A stretch of DNA of 9,818 nt from Chloroflexota bacterium (GTDB taxonomy: Bacteria > Chloroflexota > Dormibacteria > Dormibacterales > Dormibacteraceae), in the NCBI GenBank assembly GCA_005880175.1, contig VBJR01000326.1:1-9818 (forward strand), read 5' to 3'. Below the pieces are notes generated by a model. The model had not been told where the DNA came from and did no database searches. It worked only from the letters and a program-made list of their open reading frames with translations. This document shows, piece after piece, positions 1 through 6,578 of the stretch. Numbering within the stretch: position 1 is the first letter of the stretch; each line of letters opens with the position of its first letter. The position numbers and the translations under genes are program-made.

Positions 1-120
1 CCGGTCCTGCGGGTGGCCGCGCCGGACGCGCCGGCGCCCTGCGCGCGGCCGCTGGAGGAGGCCTACGTGCCGTCGCCCGAGCGGATCGAGGCGGCGGTGT
101 CCCGATGCCTGGCGATGTGA
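1..120 (+). CDS. 2-oxoacid dehydrogenase E1 component, beta subunit (C-terminal end only)
   Basis: The gene begins before the window; its last 39 codons are visible in frame 1 and end at a TGA at 118-120. The visible protein has an R-V-A-A-P-D-A-P-x-P stretch, then P-L-E-E-A-Y-V-P-S-P-E-R-I-E-A-A-V. This is the usual C-terminal tail of transketolase-like E1 beta subunits of pyruvate, acetoin or branched-chain 2-oxoacid dehydrogenases. The beta subunit pairs with E1 alpha in an alpha2beta2 thiamine-diphosphate enzyme that decarboxylates a 2-oxoacid and passes the acyl group to lipoyl-E2. The next gene, E1 alpha, starts inside its last codons with a 16-nt overlap, so the two are almost certainly translationally coupled. 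Too little is visible to name the substrate. Confidence 0.8.
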   Translation, partial: PVLRVAAPDAPAPCARPLEEAYVPSPERIEAAVSRCLAM

Positions 121-1088
121 GCGCCGCCCGGGCCGCGGTGGCCACGGACGCGGCGCTGGAGATGCACCGGTGGATGGTGCTGTCGCGCGTGCTGGAGGAG
201 CGGCTGCTGGCGCTGTACCGGCAGGGGCGCATCCGGGGTCGGCTGCTGACCGGGCGCGGGCAGGAGGCGATCCCGGCCGGCGCGGCGCTGGCGGTGCGGC
301 CGGACGACGTGATGTGCATCATGCACCGCGACATGGCCGCGCACCTGGCGCGCGGGACGACGCCGGAGACGGTGCTGCTGCACTACTTCGGCAAGGCGAC
401 CGGGCCGTCGCGGGGCCGTGACGGCGACATCCACTTCGCGGAGTGGTCGCGCAACAACTGGCCGATGGTCAGCCACCTGCCGGACTCGCTGCCGGTGGCG
501 GTGGGGATCGGGCTGGCCAGCCGGCTGCGCGAGGAGGGCATCGCGGTGGTGGCGTTCTGCGGCGAGGGCGCGACGTCCACGGGCGTGTGGCACGAGTCGG
601 TCAACTTCGCGGCGGTGTTCGAGGCCCCGGTCGTGTTCGTGATCGAGAACAACCAGTTCGCGTACTCGACGCCGGTGGAGCGCCAGTACCGCGCGCGCTC
701 GCTGGTGGACCGGGGTCCGGGCTACGGCATCCCGGCGGTGGGCGTGGACGGCAACGACGCGCTGGCCGTCCACCGCGTGGTGGCGGAGGCGGTGGAGCGG
801 GCCCGGCTGGGCGGCGGCCCGACATTGATCGAGGCGCTGACGATGCGGATGGACGGCCACGCGGTGCACGACGACGCGTCGTACGTGCCGGCGGGCCTGC
901 TGGAGGAGTGGCGCCGCCGCGACCCGATCGACCGCCTGGCGGACGAGCTGCGCGCCCGCGGCGTGGGCGAGATGCGCCTGCAGGAGGACTGGGTGGCGGC
1001 GCGCGACAAGGTGGATATCGCGGTGGACCGGGCCTGGTCGGCCCCGGACCCGGACCCGTCCGAAGCCTCGACGGACGTGTTCGCGTAG
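105..1088 (+). CDS. 2-oxoacid dehydrogenase E1 component, alpha subunit (ThDP-dependent)
   Basis: A complete 327-residue protein, a normal length for E1 alpha. The thiamine diphosphate/Mg motif is at residues 152-183: C-G-E-G-A-T-S-T-G, then V-I-E-N-N-Q-F-A-Y-S-T-P. The first acidic residue of GDG is Glu here, as in branched-chain 2-oxoacid E1 alpha subunits. Further marks are H-R-D-M-A-A-H-L-A-R-G (74-84), the R-G-P-G-Y-G-I-P segment (203-210) and the active-site loop M-R-M-D-G-H-A-V-H-D-D-A-S-Y-V-P (247-262), whose His252 lies where the substrate-binding/phosphorylation-loop His falls in the family. ATG 105 is inside the end of the beta gene, so translation is coupled. The order is beta then alpha, the reverse of the common arrangement. 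No E2 or E3 is visible. The E1 alpha call is firm; pyruvate, acetoin or branched-chain specificity is undecided. Confidence 0.9.
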   Translation: MPGDVSAARAAVATDAALEMHRWMVLSRVLEERLLALYRQGRIRGRLLTGRGQEAIPAGAALAVRPDDVMCIMHRDMAAHLARGTTPETVLLHYFGKATGPSRGRDGDIHFAEWSRNNWPMVSHLPDSLPVAVGIGLASRLREEGIAVVAFCGEGATSTGVWHESVNFAAVFEAPVVFVIENNQFAYSTPVERQYRARSLVDRGPGYGIPAVGVDGNDALAVHRVVAEAVERARLGGGPTLIEALTMRMDGHAVHDDASYVPAGLLEEWRRRDPIDRLADELRARGVGEMRLQEDWVAARDKVDIAVDRAWSAPDPDPSEASTDVFA

Positions 1089-1105
1089 CAGCCGGTCGGG
1101 CCGTT

Positions 1106-1160
1106 TTGCTGCGCGTGAGCGTGGTCATCGGGCCTGCTTGACCACGCTCACGCGCAGCAA
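1106..1160. terminator. Long perfect hairpin after the E1 genes (likely terminator)
   Basis: The left arm 1106-1127 (begins TTGCTGCGCG) and right arm 1139-1160 (ends CGCGCAGCAA) are perfect reverse complements over 22 bp, around an 11-nt loop. It lies 18 nt after the E1 alpha stop. No U-run follows, so it would be a non-canonical, actinobacteria-type terminator or an mRNA 3'-end stabiliser. The short string CGCGCAGCA recurs at 1180-1188 and could compete for pairing with the left arm. Confidence 0.6.
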
Positions 1161-1208
1161 GGCCGATCTTTACAGACTTCGCGCAGCAGCTCGGGCACGC
1201 TGGGGCGC

Positions 1209-2699
1209 ATGGCAATGCCGGCGAACATCCCCACTGGCCTGCGCAGCGGGCCGTTCCGCGGCTCGGACAGCGTCCGTTCGGGCCTGCTGACCAGGAACCA
1301 GCTGAGGAGCGGCGCGTGGCGCCGCCTCTTCGACGACGTCTATGTCCAACACTCCCTGCCGCTCACGCACCTGGCCCGCTGCCGGGCCGTCGCATTGCTC
1401 CTGCCCCCGGGCGCGGCCGTCAGCGGCGCCAGCGCCGCGTGCCTGCATGGCGCGGACGTGGTCGGCGCGGAGGCACCGGTCGAGGTCACCTCACCTCGCG
1501 AGCGGCGCCTGCCGAACCGTCCTGGTGTTCTCGCGCGGTACTCCGACCTGCGGGCCGACGACATCGTCGTCTGCGCCGGCATCCCAACCACCAGCCCGGT
1601 CCGGACCGCGTTCGACGTCGCGAGGCGCTGCGACGAGGTGCAGGCCATTGTGGCCGTGGACGCCGTCCTGCACGCCTGCAGCGTGCGCCCGGCAGCCATC
1701 ACCGCTTACGCGAACGACGGCCGGACATCGTGGCATGGCGTCCACCGCGTCCCCGCGGTGCTGGCCCAGGCCGCCTCCGGAGCCGAGTCGCCGATGGAGA
1801 CGAGGCTCCGCCTCGTGCTCACCCGGTCGGGCCTGCCCATGCCGATCCTTCAGCACCGTGTGCGCGATGAGCGCCGGACGGTCGTGGCGCGGCTGGACCT
1901 GGCGTACGTGGAGTCCCGCCTTGGCATCGAGTACGACGGTGGTGACCATTGGACGCCGACGGCTGTCCGCCGGGACCTGCGGCGGCAGAACGCCCTCCGG
2001 GCGCTCGGCTGGAGCCTGCTGCGGTTCACCGCCGACGACGTGCTGCACAATCCGACGCGCCTGCTCGCCCAGGTCGAGGCGGCGCGGCTCACGCCGGCTG
2101 GCGGCGCTGTGCCAGCGCGGTCTCCGCCGCTGGCGAGCGCCGCTCAGCCGCCCTCGTCGCCGGGCTTCGTTGGGGCCGTCGCCGCCGTCAGCGTCGCGTG
2201 GACGACCAGGCGCTGCAGGTACGTCCCTCGCTGGCGGTCCCACGCGCCGGCGCACGTGATCAGCGTCAGCGAGGGAGGGCCGTCGCGGGTGAACAGCGAG
2301 TCCGTCGAGGAGTCGTACGGGACCATGCTGCTGGCGTCCGTCACGAACGTGACCGTCGAGCCGTCGGCGCGCGTCACCTTGATCTGGTCGCCCTTCCGCA
2401 TCCGGCCCAGGTACCAGAAGACCGCCGGGCCGCTGGTCCAGTCCAGGTGGCCGGCCATCACCGCGTCGCCGACATCGCCCGGGGCGGAGCCCAGGCGATA
2501 CCACGCCACGTTGCTGGCCTGCGAGGGCGTCGCCATCCGGCCCTGCCCGTCCACGCCCACCGGCTCGACCGGGGCGATGGCCCGCGCCTGGGCCAGCTGC
2601 TGGTCCGGCGTCGGCGACGCGGCGGGCGCGGGCCGCGAGGCGGCCGCCGGCGACGTCGCGACCGGGGCCAGCCGCCACGGCAGGTACGGCGGTCCGTAG
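1209..2699 (+). CDS. AbiEi-like N-terminal / DUF559 endonuclease-like protein, with antisense read-through tail
   Basis: The open frame codes for 496 residues, but the recognisable protein is only about the first 295. Residues 23-80 (S-G-L-L-T-R-N-Q-L-R-S-G-A-W-R-R-L-F-D-D and following) resemble the N-terminal wing found in AbiEi-type antitoxin-like and DUF559 proteins. Residues 193-290 resemble the DUF559/Vsr-like PD-(D/E)xK nuclease fold: E197, D230 in R-L-D-L-A-Y, E241 in G-I-E-Y-D-G-G-D-H-W, then R-R-D-L-R-R-Q-N, A-L-G-W and L-L-R-F-T-A-D-D. These proteins are common in actinobacterial genomes as lone genes of about 300 codons with no assigned function. From codon 312 the frame runs antisense to the sortase gene and has no family features, so the native stop has probably been lost, or the overlap is real. 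ATG 1215 is an alternative start. The nuclease role is inferred from family resemblance. Confidence 0.65.
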   Translation: MAMPANIPTGLRSGPFRGSDSVRSGLLTRNQLRSGAWRRLFDDVYVQHSLPLTHLARCRAVALLLPPGAAVSGASAACLHGADVVGAEAPVEVTSPRERRLPNRPGVLARYSDLRADDIVVCAGIPTTSPVRTAFDVARRCDEVQAIVAVDAVLHACSVRPAAITAYANDGRTSWHGVHRVPAVLAQAASGAESPMETRLRLVLTRSGLPMPILQHRVRDERRTVVARLDLAYVESRLGIEYDGGDHWTPTAVRRDLRRQNALRALGWSLLRFTADDVLHNPTRLLAQVEAARLTPAGGAVPARSPPLASAAQPPSSPGFVGAVAAVSVAWTTRRCRYVPRWRSHAPAHVISVSEGGPSRVNSESVEESYGTMLLASVTNVTVEPSARVTLIWSPFRIRPRYQKTAGPLVQSRWPAITASPTSPGAEPRRYHATLLACEGVAIRPCPSTPTGSTGAMARAWASCWSGVGDAAGAGREAAAGDVATGASRHGRYGGP

Positions 2700-2800
2700 C
2701 GCAGGACACCCACCGCCGCCACCAGCAGGCCCCCCATCAGCAGGACGCCCACCACGCCGAGCAGGCGCGGGCGGCCAACGCCCCCATCTCTCGGTCTCAA
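2144..2800 (-). CDS. Class E/F-type sortase (cysteine transpeptidase)
   Basis: A 218-residue membrane-anchored sortase. One transmembrane segment lies at about residues 13-33 (L-L-G-V-V-G-V-L-L-M-G-G-L-L-V-A-A-V), then a Pro/Ala-rich spacer (44-66), then the sortase barrel. Catalytic residues are visible: His118 in A-G-H-L-D-W, Cys183 in T-L-I-T-C-A-G-A-W-D, and Arg197 in Y-L-Q-R-L-V-V. The P-Y-D-S-S-T-D-S-L-F segment and short length fit class E/F enzymes of high-GC bacteria. The family cleaves a C-terminal sorting signal and transfers the protein to a cell-surface acceptor. The start is uncertain: an in-frame stop upstream allows TTG 2800, without a clear Shine-Dalgarno, or GTG codons at residues 16-17. 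No protein in the window carries an LPxTG-like sorting signal, so its substrate is elsewhere. It is divergent from the GH74 gene, and the open frame of the upstream nuclease-like gene runs antisense through it. Confidence 0.88.
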   Translation of the reverse strand: MRPRDGGVGRPRLLGVVGVLLMGGLLVAAVGVLRYGPPYLPWRLAPVATSPAAASRPAPAASPTPDQQLAQARAIAPVEPVGVDGQGRMATPSQASNVAWYRLGSAPGDVGDAVMAGHLDWTSGPAVFWYLGRMRKGDQIKVTRADGSTVTFVTDASSMVPYDSSTDSLFTRDGPPSLTLITCAGAWDRQRGTYLQRLVVHATLTAATAPTKPGDEGG

Positions 2801-2898
2801 GGCGTCAACCAGGCTAGCAGAGGCCGGTCCCGGCGTGCGGGGCGCCCCACGACCCGGCGATCATCGATGCGCTTCGACGACCCACGCGGGTACGCCGC

Positions 2899-2927
2899 TT
2901 GGCACCTTTTCGGGCCTGACGCAGTAT
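2899..2927 (+). promoter_or_regulatory. Candidate promoter for the GH74 gene
   Basis: TTGGCA at 2899-2904 (five of six to the -35 consensus TTGACA) is separated by exactly 17 nt from CAGTAT at 2922-2927, a weak -10. It lies in the divergent intergenic region and would give an mRNA leader of about 100 nt before the GH74 start. Assigned on spacing and position only. Confidence 0.3.
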
Positions 2928-2933
2928 GGGAGC

Positions 2934-2964
2934 GCTCTCACGCACCCGATGCCGGTATGAGAGC
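2934..2964 (+). repeat. 7-bp inverted repeat in the GH74 leader
   Basis: GCTCTCA at 2934-2940 and TGAGAGC at 2958-2964 are perfect reverse complements around 17 nt, just downstream of the candidate promoter. This could be a leader stem-loop or a regulator site. The sequence does not match a riboswitch I recognise. Confidence 0.35.
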
Positions 2965-3003
2965 AGGAGAGAGCGGACTGACGACCCCAAGCGGATGGGA
3001 TCG

Positions 3004-3021
3004 TTACCACACATCTGGTAA
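3004..3021. promoter_or_regulatory. 18-bp palindrome TTACCA-N6-TGGTAA (operator candidate)
   Basis: The arms 3004-3009 and 3016-3021 are perfect 6-bp inverted repeats around CACATC. The site abuts the strong Shine-Dalgarno GGGGAGG (3022-3028) of the GH74 gene, whose ATG is at 3033. A 6-6-6 dyad next to the start of a polysaccharide-degrading enzyme is a plausible repressor site for substrate induction. An equally possible role is an mRNA structure that hides the ribosome binding site. No regulator gene is visible nearby. Confidence 0.4.
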
Positions 3022-3032
3022 GGGGAGGACAC

Positions 3033-5814
3033 ATGACCGGGATCGACGCACTGCGACGGCGAGCATCCCGCGCCGGGGCGCTGCTCCTCGTCCTGTTCAC
3101 GGCGCTGCTGGGCGTCCGGCTGGCACCCCCGGGCGGCGCGTTCGCGGCGAGCCAGAGCTACACGTTCAAAGCAGCAGGGCCTCATCTACGCCCGGACGGA
3201 CATCGGCGGCGCGTACCGCTGGAACGCCGCCACCAGCTCCTGGATCCCCCTGCTCGACTTCACCAGCCCGGCCGACTGGAACCTCATGGGCGTGGAGAGC
3301 ATCGCCACTGACCCGGTGGACCCGAACCGGCTGGTGATCGCGGTCGGCACGTACACGAACAACTTCACGACGCAGAACGGCGCGATCCTGCGCTCCACCG
3401 ACCAGGGCAAGACGTTCCAGCGCACGGACCTGCCGTTCAAGAACGGCGGCAACATGCCCGCCCGCTCGATGGGCGAGCGGCTGGCGATCGACCCCAACAA
3501 CGACGCGGTCGTCTACTTCGGCACCCGCAGCGGCAACGGGCTGTGGCGGAGCACCGACTTCGGCGCCACGTGGAGCAAGGTGACCAGCTTCACGGCCGTC
3601 GGCGACTACGTCGAGAAGGCCGGCGACGTCTACCTGGGCGACCCCGACGGCATCGTGTGGGAGGCGTTCGACCCGGCCACCGGGAGCGCCGGCAAGACGA
3701 CCCAGACCATCTACGTCGGCGTCGCGACGAAGAACGGACCCAGCATCTGGCGCAGCACCGACGGCGGCTCGACGTGGGCGGCGGTCCCGGGCCAGCCGAC
3801 CGGCTTCCTGCCCCAGCACGGCGTGCTGGCGTCGAACGGCCAGCTCTACGTCGCGTTCGACAACCAGGCCGGCCCGTTCGACGGCACCAGCGGCGACGTC
3901 TGGAAGCTGACGACGGCCACCGGCGCCTGGACCAAGATCAGCCCGGTACCGTCCACCGACACGAACAACGACTACTTCGGGTACAGCGGCCTGACGGTGG
4001 ACGCGCAGCACCCGAACACGATCATGGTGTCGGCGCTGAACTCCTGGTGGCCGGACACGATGCTCTGGCGCAGCACCGACGGCGGCACCACGTGGACTCG
4101 CATCTGGGACTTCACGAGCTTCCCGAGCCGGTCCCTGCGCTACACGCAGGACATCTCCGCGGCCCCCTGGCTGGACTTCGGCGTGCCCAGCTCGCAGGCG
4201 GTGCCGCCCGTCCCCTCGCCCAAGCTGGGCTGGATGGTCAGCGGGCTCGCGATCGACCCGTTCAACTCCGACCACATGCTCTACGGCACGGGCGCGACGA
4301 TCTACGGCTCCAACGACCTGACCAACTGGGACAAGGGCACGCCCATCCACATCTCGGTGGCCGCGGCCGGCCTCGAGGAGATGGCCGTGCTCGACCTGAT
4401 CAGCCCGCCCACCGGCCCGCCGCTGGTGAGCGCCGTGGGTGACGACGGCGGGTTCGTCCACAACGACCTGACCAAGCCGGTCGAGATGTTCACCCAGCCG
4501 ATCTTCACCACCACGACCAGCATCGACTACGCGGAGAAGAGCCCCGCCTTCATGGTCCGGGTCCAGAACTCCACGAGCACCGCCGGCGCGTCGAACATCG
4601 GCTTCACGTTCGCCACCGGCAGCAGCTGGTTCGGCGGCAACGGGTCGTTCTCGACGAACTCGGGCGGCGGCACCGTGGCCGCGGCGGCGGACGCCAGCCG
4701 CGTCGTCTGGGCGCCGACCAACAACGCCGCCCCGGTCTCCTTCTCGACCGACAACGGCAACTCCTGGACGTCCTCGACGGGCATCCCGCAGGGCGCGATC
4801 GTCCACTCCGACCGGGTCAACGCGAGCAAGTTCTACGGGCTCGCGAACGGGACGTTCTACGTCAGCACCAACGGCGGCGCCAGCTTCACGGCCGCCGCGA
4901 CCGGCCTGCCGACGACCGCCCAGTTCAAGGCGATCCCGGGCATCGAGGGCGACATCTGGCTGGCCGGCGACCCGGGCGGCCTGTTCCACTCGACGAACAG
5001 CGGCGCCTCGTTCACCCAGGTCTCCGGCGTGACCGCCGCCGACTCCATCGGGTTCGGCAAGGCGGCGCCGGGCCAGTCGTACATGGCGCTGTTCGCCGTC
5101 GCCACGATCGGCGGCGTCCGCGGCATCTTCCGCTCGGACGACAAGGGCGTCACGTGGATCCGGATCAACGACGACGCCCACCAGTACGGCATCCAGAACC
5201 AGCCGATCACCGGCGACCCGCGGATCTACGGCCGCGTGTACTTCGGCACGAACGGGCGGGGCATCATCTTCGGCGACATCGCGGGCGGCCCGACGCCGAC
5301 TCCCACGCCGACGTCGTCCGCGACGCCGACCCCCACTCCAACCTCTACTCCGACGCCCACCCCGACCCCGACTCGCACGCCGACGCCGACGCCCACTCCG
5401 ACGCCGACGCCGACGCCAACCCCCACCTCCACCGGGGGCACGGGCGGCGTGACGCTGACCCCGGCGGTCAGCTCGAGCGGGCCCTTCTTCAACGAGGAGG
5501 ACCTGTCGCTGGCCAACACGGGCAGCCTGACGGCGCTGTCGATCACGATCGTCGTCCAGCGCACGACCGGCCTCAGCGCCAACGGCCAGTTCAACACCGT
5601 CGGCAGCCAGATCACGCAGAGCAACACCAGCACCTCATCGACGATCACGTTCCAGTTCGGGCTCGCGTCTGGCGCCACGCTGGGCGCCGGCAGCGGGTGG
5701 AAGTTCGCCGCCCAGACCAGCGGCTCCGGAACGGCCCACCCCACGACCGGCGACACGTTCACCGTCACGTACACGACGGGCGGCGCGAGCTTCACGCAGA
5801 CCGGCCACTTCTAA
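3033..5814 (+). CDS. Secreted GH74 endo-xyloglucanase with (TP)n linker and C-terminal module; frameshifted near the N-terminus
   Basis: GH74 enzymes cut the beta-1,4-glucan backbone of plant xyloglucan outside the cell. ATG 3033 has the Shine-Dalgarno GGGGAGG 5 nt upstream and opens with a signal peptide: Arg-rich start, hydrophobic core at residues 16-31, likely cleavage after A-F-A (38). The mature start S-Q-S-Y-T-F-K (40-46) is typical of GH74. The rest lies in the next frame, from Q-G-L-I-Y-A-R-T-D-I-G-G-A-Y-R-W at 3175 to the TAA at 5812. A caller would therefore start the enzyme at ATG 3286 (842 residues) and lose both the secretion signal and the first catalytic Asp. That Asp is at 3199-3201 (Y-A-R-T-D); the second is at 4441-4443 (G-D-D-G-G-F-V-H-N-D-L). 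At least eight Asp-box repeats (S-T-D-G-G-S-T-W type) mark the two beta-propellers, then come linker and C-terminal module. GH74 identity is firm; activity as sequenced is doubtful. Confidence 0.88.
3168..3181 (+). other. Frameshift/deletion point in the GH74 gene
   Basis: Family proteins carry about 21 residues between the F-K of the mature start and the L-I-Y-A-R-T-D block, including a conserved I-G-G-G-G-(F/Y)-x-T-G motif. Here only 10 nt (3171-3180) separate the two blocks, so about 53 nt are missing. 53 is 2 modulo 3, exactly what is needed to explain the observed change of frame. This could be a natural deletion or an assembly collapse over a GGC-rich stretch. Confidence 0.75.
5290..5433 (+). 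repeat. Thr-Pro repeat linker within the GH74 protein
   Basis: About 48 codons of alternating Thr and Pro (with a few Ser, Ala and Arg), built mostly from ACG/ACC/ACT and CCG/CCC/CCA codons, join the catalytic propellers to the C-terminal module. Such extended, usually glycosylated linkers are standard between catalytic and binding domains of secreted polysaccharide hydrolases. The low-complexity DNA is a hotspot for length change and misassembly. Confidence 0.9.
5434..5811 (+). other. Uncharacterised C-terminal beta-sandwich-like module of the GH74 protein
   Basis: About 125 residues, from G-G-T-G-G-V-T-L-T-P-A-V to T-Q-T-G-H-F. Alternating hydrophobic, Ser/Thr-rich segments suggest beta strands: S-S-G-P-F-F-N-E-E-D-L-S-L-A-N-T-G, L-T-A-L-S-I-T-I-V-V, S-T-I-T-F-Q-F-G-L, A-G-S-G-W-K-F-A-A-Q, and G-D-T-F-T-V-T-Y. 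Position after a TP linker points to carbohydrate binding or surface attachment. It does not look like CBM2 or CBM3: only one Trp is present and their aromatic pattern is missing. There is no LPxTG motif and no C-terminal membrane segment. Confidence 0.55.
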
Positions 5815-5820
5815 CCTGCA

Positions 5821-5850
5821 CCGCGCCCGCGGCTCCGGCCGCGGGCGCGG
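5821..5850 (+). terminator. GC-rich hairpin after the GH74 gene
   Basis: It starts 6 nt after the TAA. Arms 5821-5833 and 5838-5850 form a perfect 13-bp stem (CCGCGCCCGCGGC on the left) with a 4-nt loop. No U-tract follows. It probably ends the GH74 transcript and separates it from the HAD gene 31 nt downstream. Confidence 0.7.
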
Positions 5851-5881
5851 CCACCACCCCGGCTGCGGTACGTTGCCTGCG

Positions 5882-6562
5882 ATGGCGAGCATCGAGGCGG
5901 TCTTCCTGGACGCGGGCGGCGTGCTGAACCTGCCGGCCCTGGCGGAGTCGGGGCGCTTCCTGGCCGGGCACGGCGCGGACGGGGGCCCGGAGGCGATCGA
6001 GCGCCTCCACTACCACGGCATGCGGGCCCACGACGAGCAGGGCGGCTCGGGCCGCGCCTACCTGGCGGGGTTCCTGGCGGCGGCGGGGCTCGACCCGGAC
6101 CTCGTGGACGAGTTCCGGGCGGCGATCGGGCCCACGGGCTGGCAGCCCGCGATCCGCGCGTCGCTGGAGGCCCTGCCCGACCTGGCCGCGACCGGCGTCC
6201 GGCTGGCGATCGTGTCCAACTCCGACGGCACGGTCGGCTCCCGCCTGGCCCACGCGGGCGTGGCGCAGGTCGGCCCGGGCCGCGGCGTGGACCTGGTCAC
6301 CGTGATCGACTCGGGCGCGGTCGGCATCGAGAAGCCGGACCCGCGCATCTTCGAGCTGGCCCTGACCGCCTGCGGCGTGGGCCCGGAGGCGGTGGTGCAC
6401 GTCGGGGACAGCGTCCTGACGGACGTGGCGGGGGCGCAGGCGGCCGGCATCCGGCCGCTCCACCTCGACCCGTACGACCTCTGCCCGGACCGGACGTCGC
6501 ACGAGCACATCCGGACCCTGCGCGAGGTGATCGAGCTGGTGCGCCGGGACGGAGCCGCCTGA
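5882..6562 (+). CDS. HAD-superfamily hydrolase-like protein with atypical motif I
   Basis: A 226-residue HAD-like protein counted from ATG 5882; an upstream in-frame TTG at 5873 would add three residues. The motifs are in order: motif I F-L-D-A-G-G-V-L (Asp10 as nucleophile), motif II I-V-S-N-S-D-G, motif III Lys151 in G-I-E-K-P-D-P-R-I-F, and motif IV H-V-G-D-S-V-L-T-D-V-A-G-A-Q-A-A-G-I. The cap lies between motifs I and II. HAD phosphatases normally have D-x-D in motif I; here the second Asp is Gly12. Known variants of this kind exist, and they may have altered or weak phosphatase activity. The substrate cannot be named. No good Shine-Dalgarno precedes the ATG; TACGTT at 5869-5874 could be a -10 for a nearly leaderless mRNA. 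The stop lies 4 nt before the stop of the convergent vapC. Confidence 0.85.
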   Translation: MASIEAVFLDAGGVLNLPALAESGRFLAGHGADGGPEAIERLHYHGMRAHDEQGGSGRAYLAGFLAAAGLDPDLVDEFRAAIGPTGWQPAIRASLEALPDLAATGVRLAIVSNSDGTVGSRLAHAGVAQVGPGRGVDLVTVIDSGAVGIEKPDPRIFELALTACGVGPEAVVHVGDSVLTDVAGAQAAGIRPLHLDPYDLCPDRTSHEHIRTLREVIELVRRDGAA

Positions 6563-6578
6563 GGCGTCAGAACGCCTC
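6561..6578. terminator. Shared hairpin at the HAD / vapC convergence
   Basis: GAGGCGT (6561-6567) and ACGCCTC (6572-6578) form a perfect 7-bp stem with a 4-nt loop. It overlaps both stop codons (6560-6562 on +, 6567-6569 on -) and would work the same way in either direction. It is probably a compact bidirectional terminator. Confidence 0.5.

Noticed and set aside
1491..2678. 395-codon minus-strand frame opposite the DUF559-type gene
   Set aside because: Its sequence is Arg/Ala/Gly-rich without motifs and overlaps the sortase in another frame. The sortase has a complete His-Cys-Arg triad, so this is a shadow.
2880..3032. Possible riboswitch in the GH74 leader
   Set aside because: The leader has short inverted repeats, but I could not fit a c-di-GMP, c-di-AMP, cobalamin or other known riboswitch core to it.
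3166..5181. 671-codon open frame on the minus strand across the GH74 gene
   Set aside because: It is a GC-rich shadow: Arg, Val, Gly and Ala dominate and no domain is seen, while the plus strand carries clear GH74 motifs and catalytic residues over the same bases.
5290..5433. CRISPR-like or tandem repeat array
   Set aside because: The periodicity is the ACN-CCN codon alternation of a Thr-Pro protein linker in frame with the GH74 gene, with no spacers.
5226..5795. Minus-strand frame with a long Gly-Val repeat
   Set aside because: The repeat is simply the reverse complement of the Thr-Pro linker codons. There is no signal peptide or ribosome binding site to support a gene.
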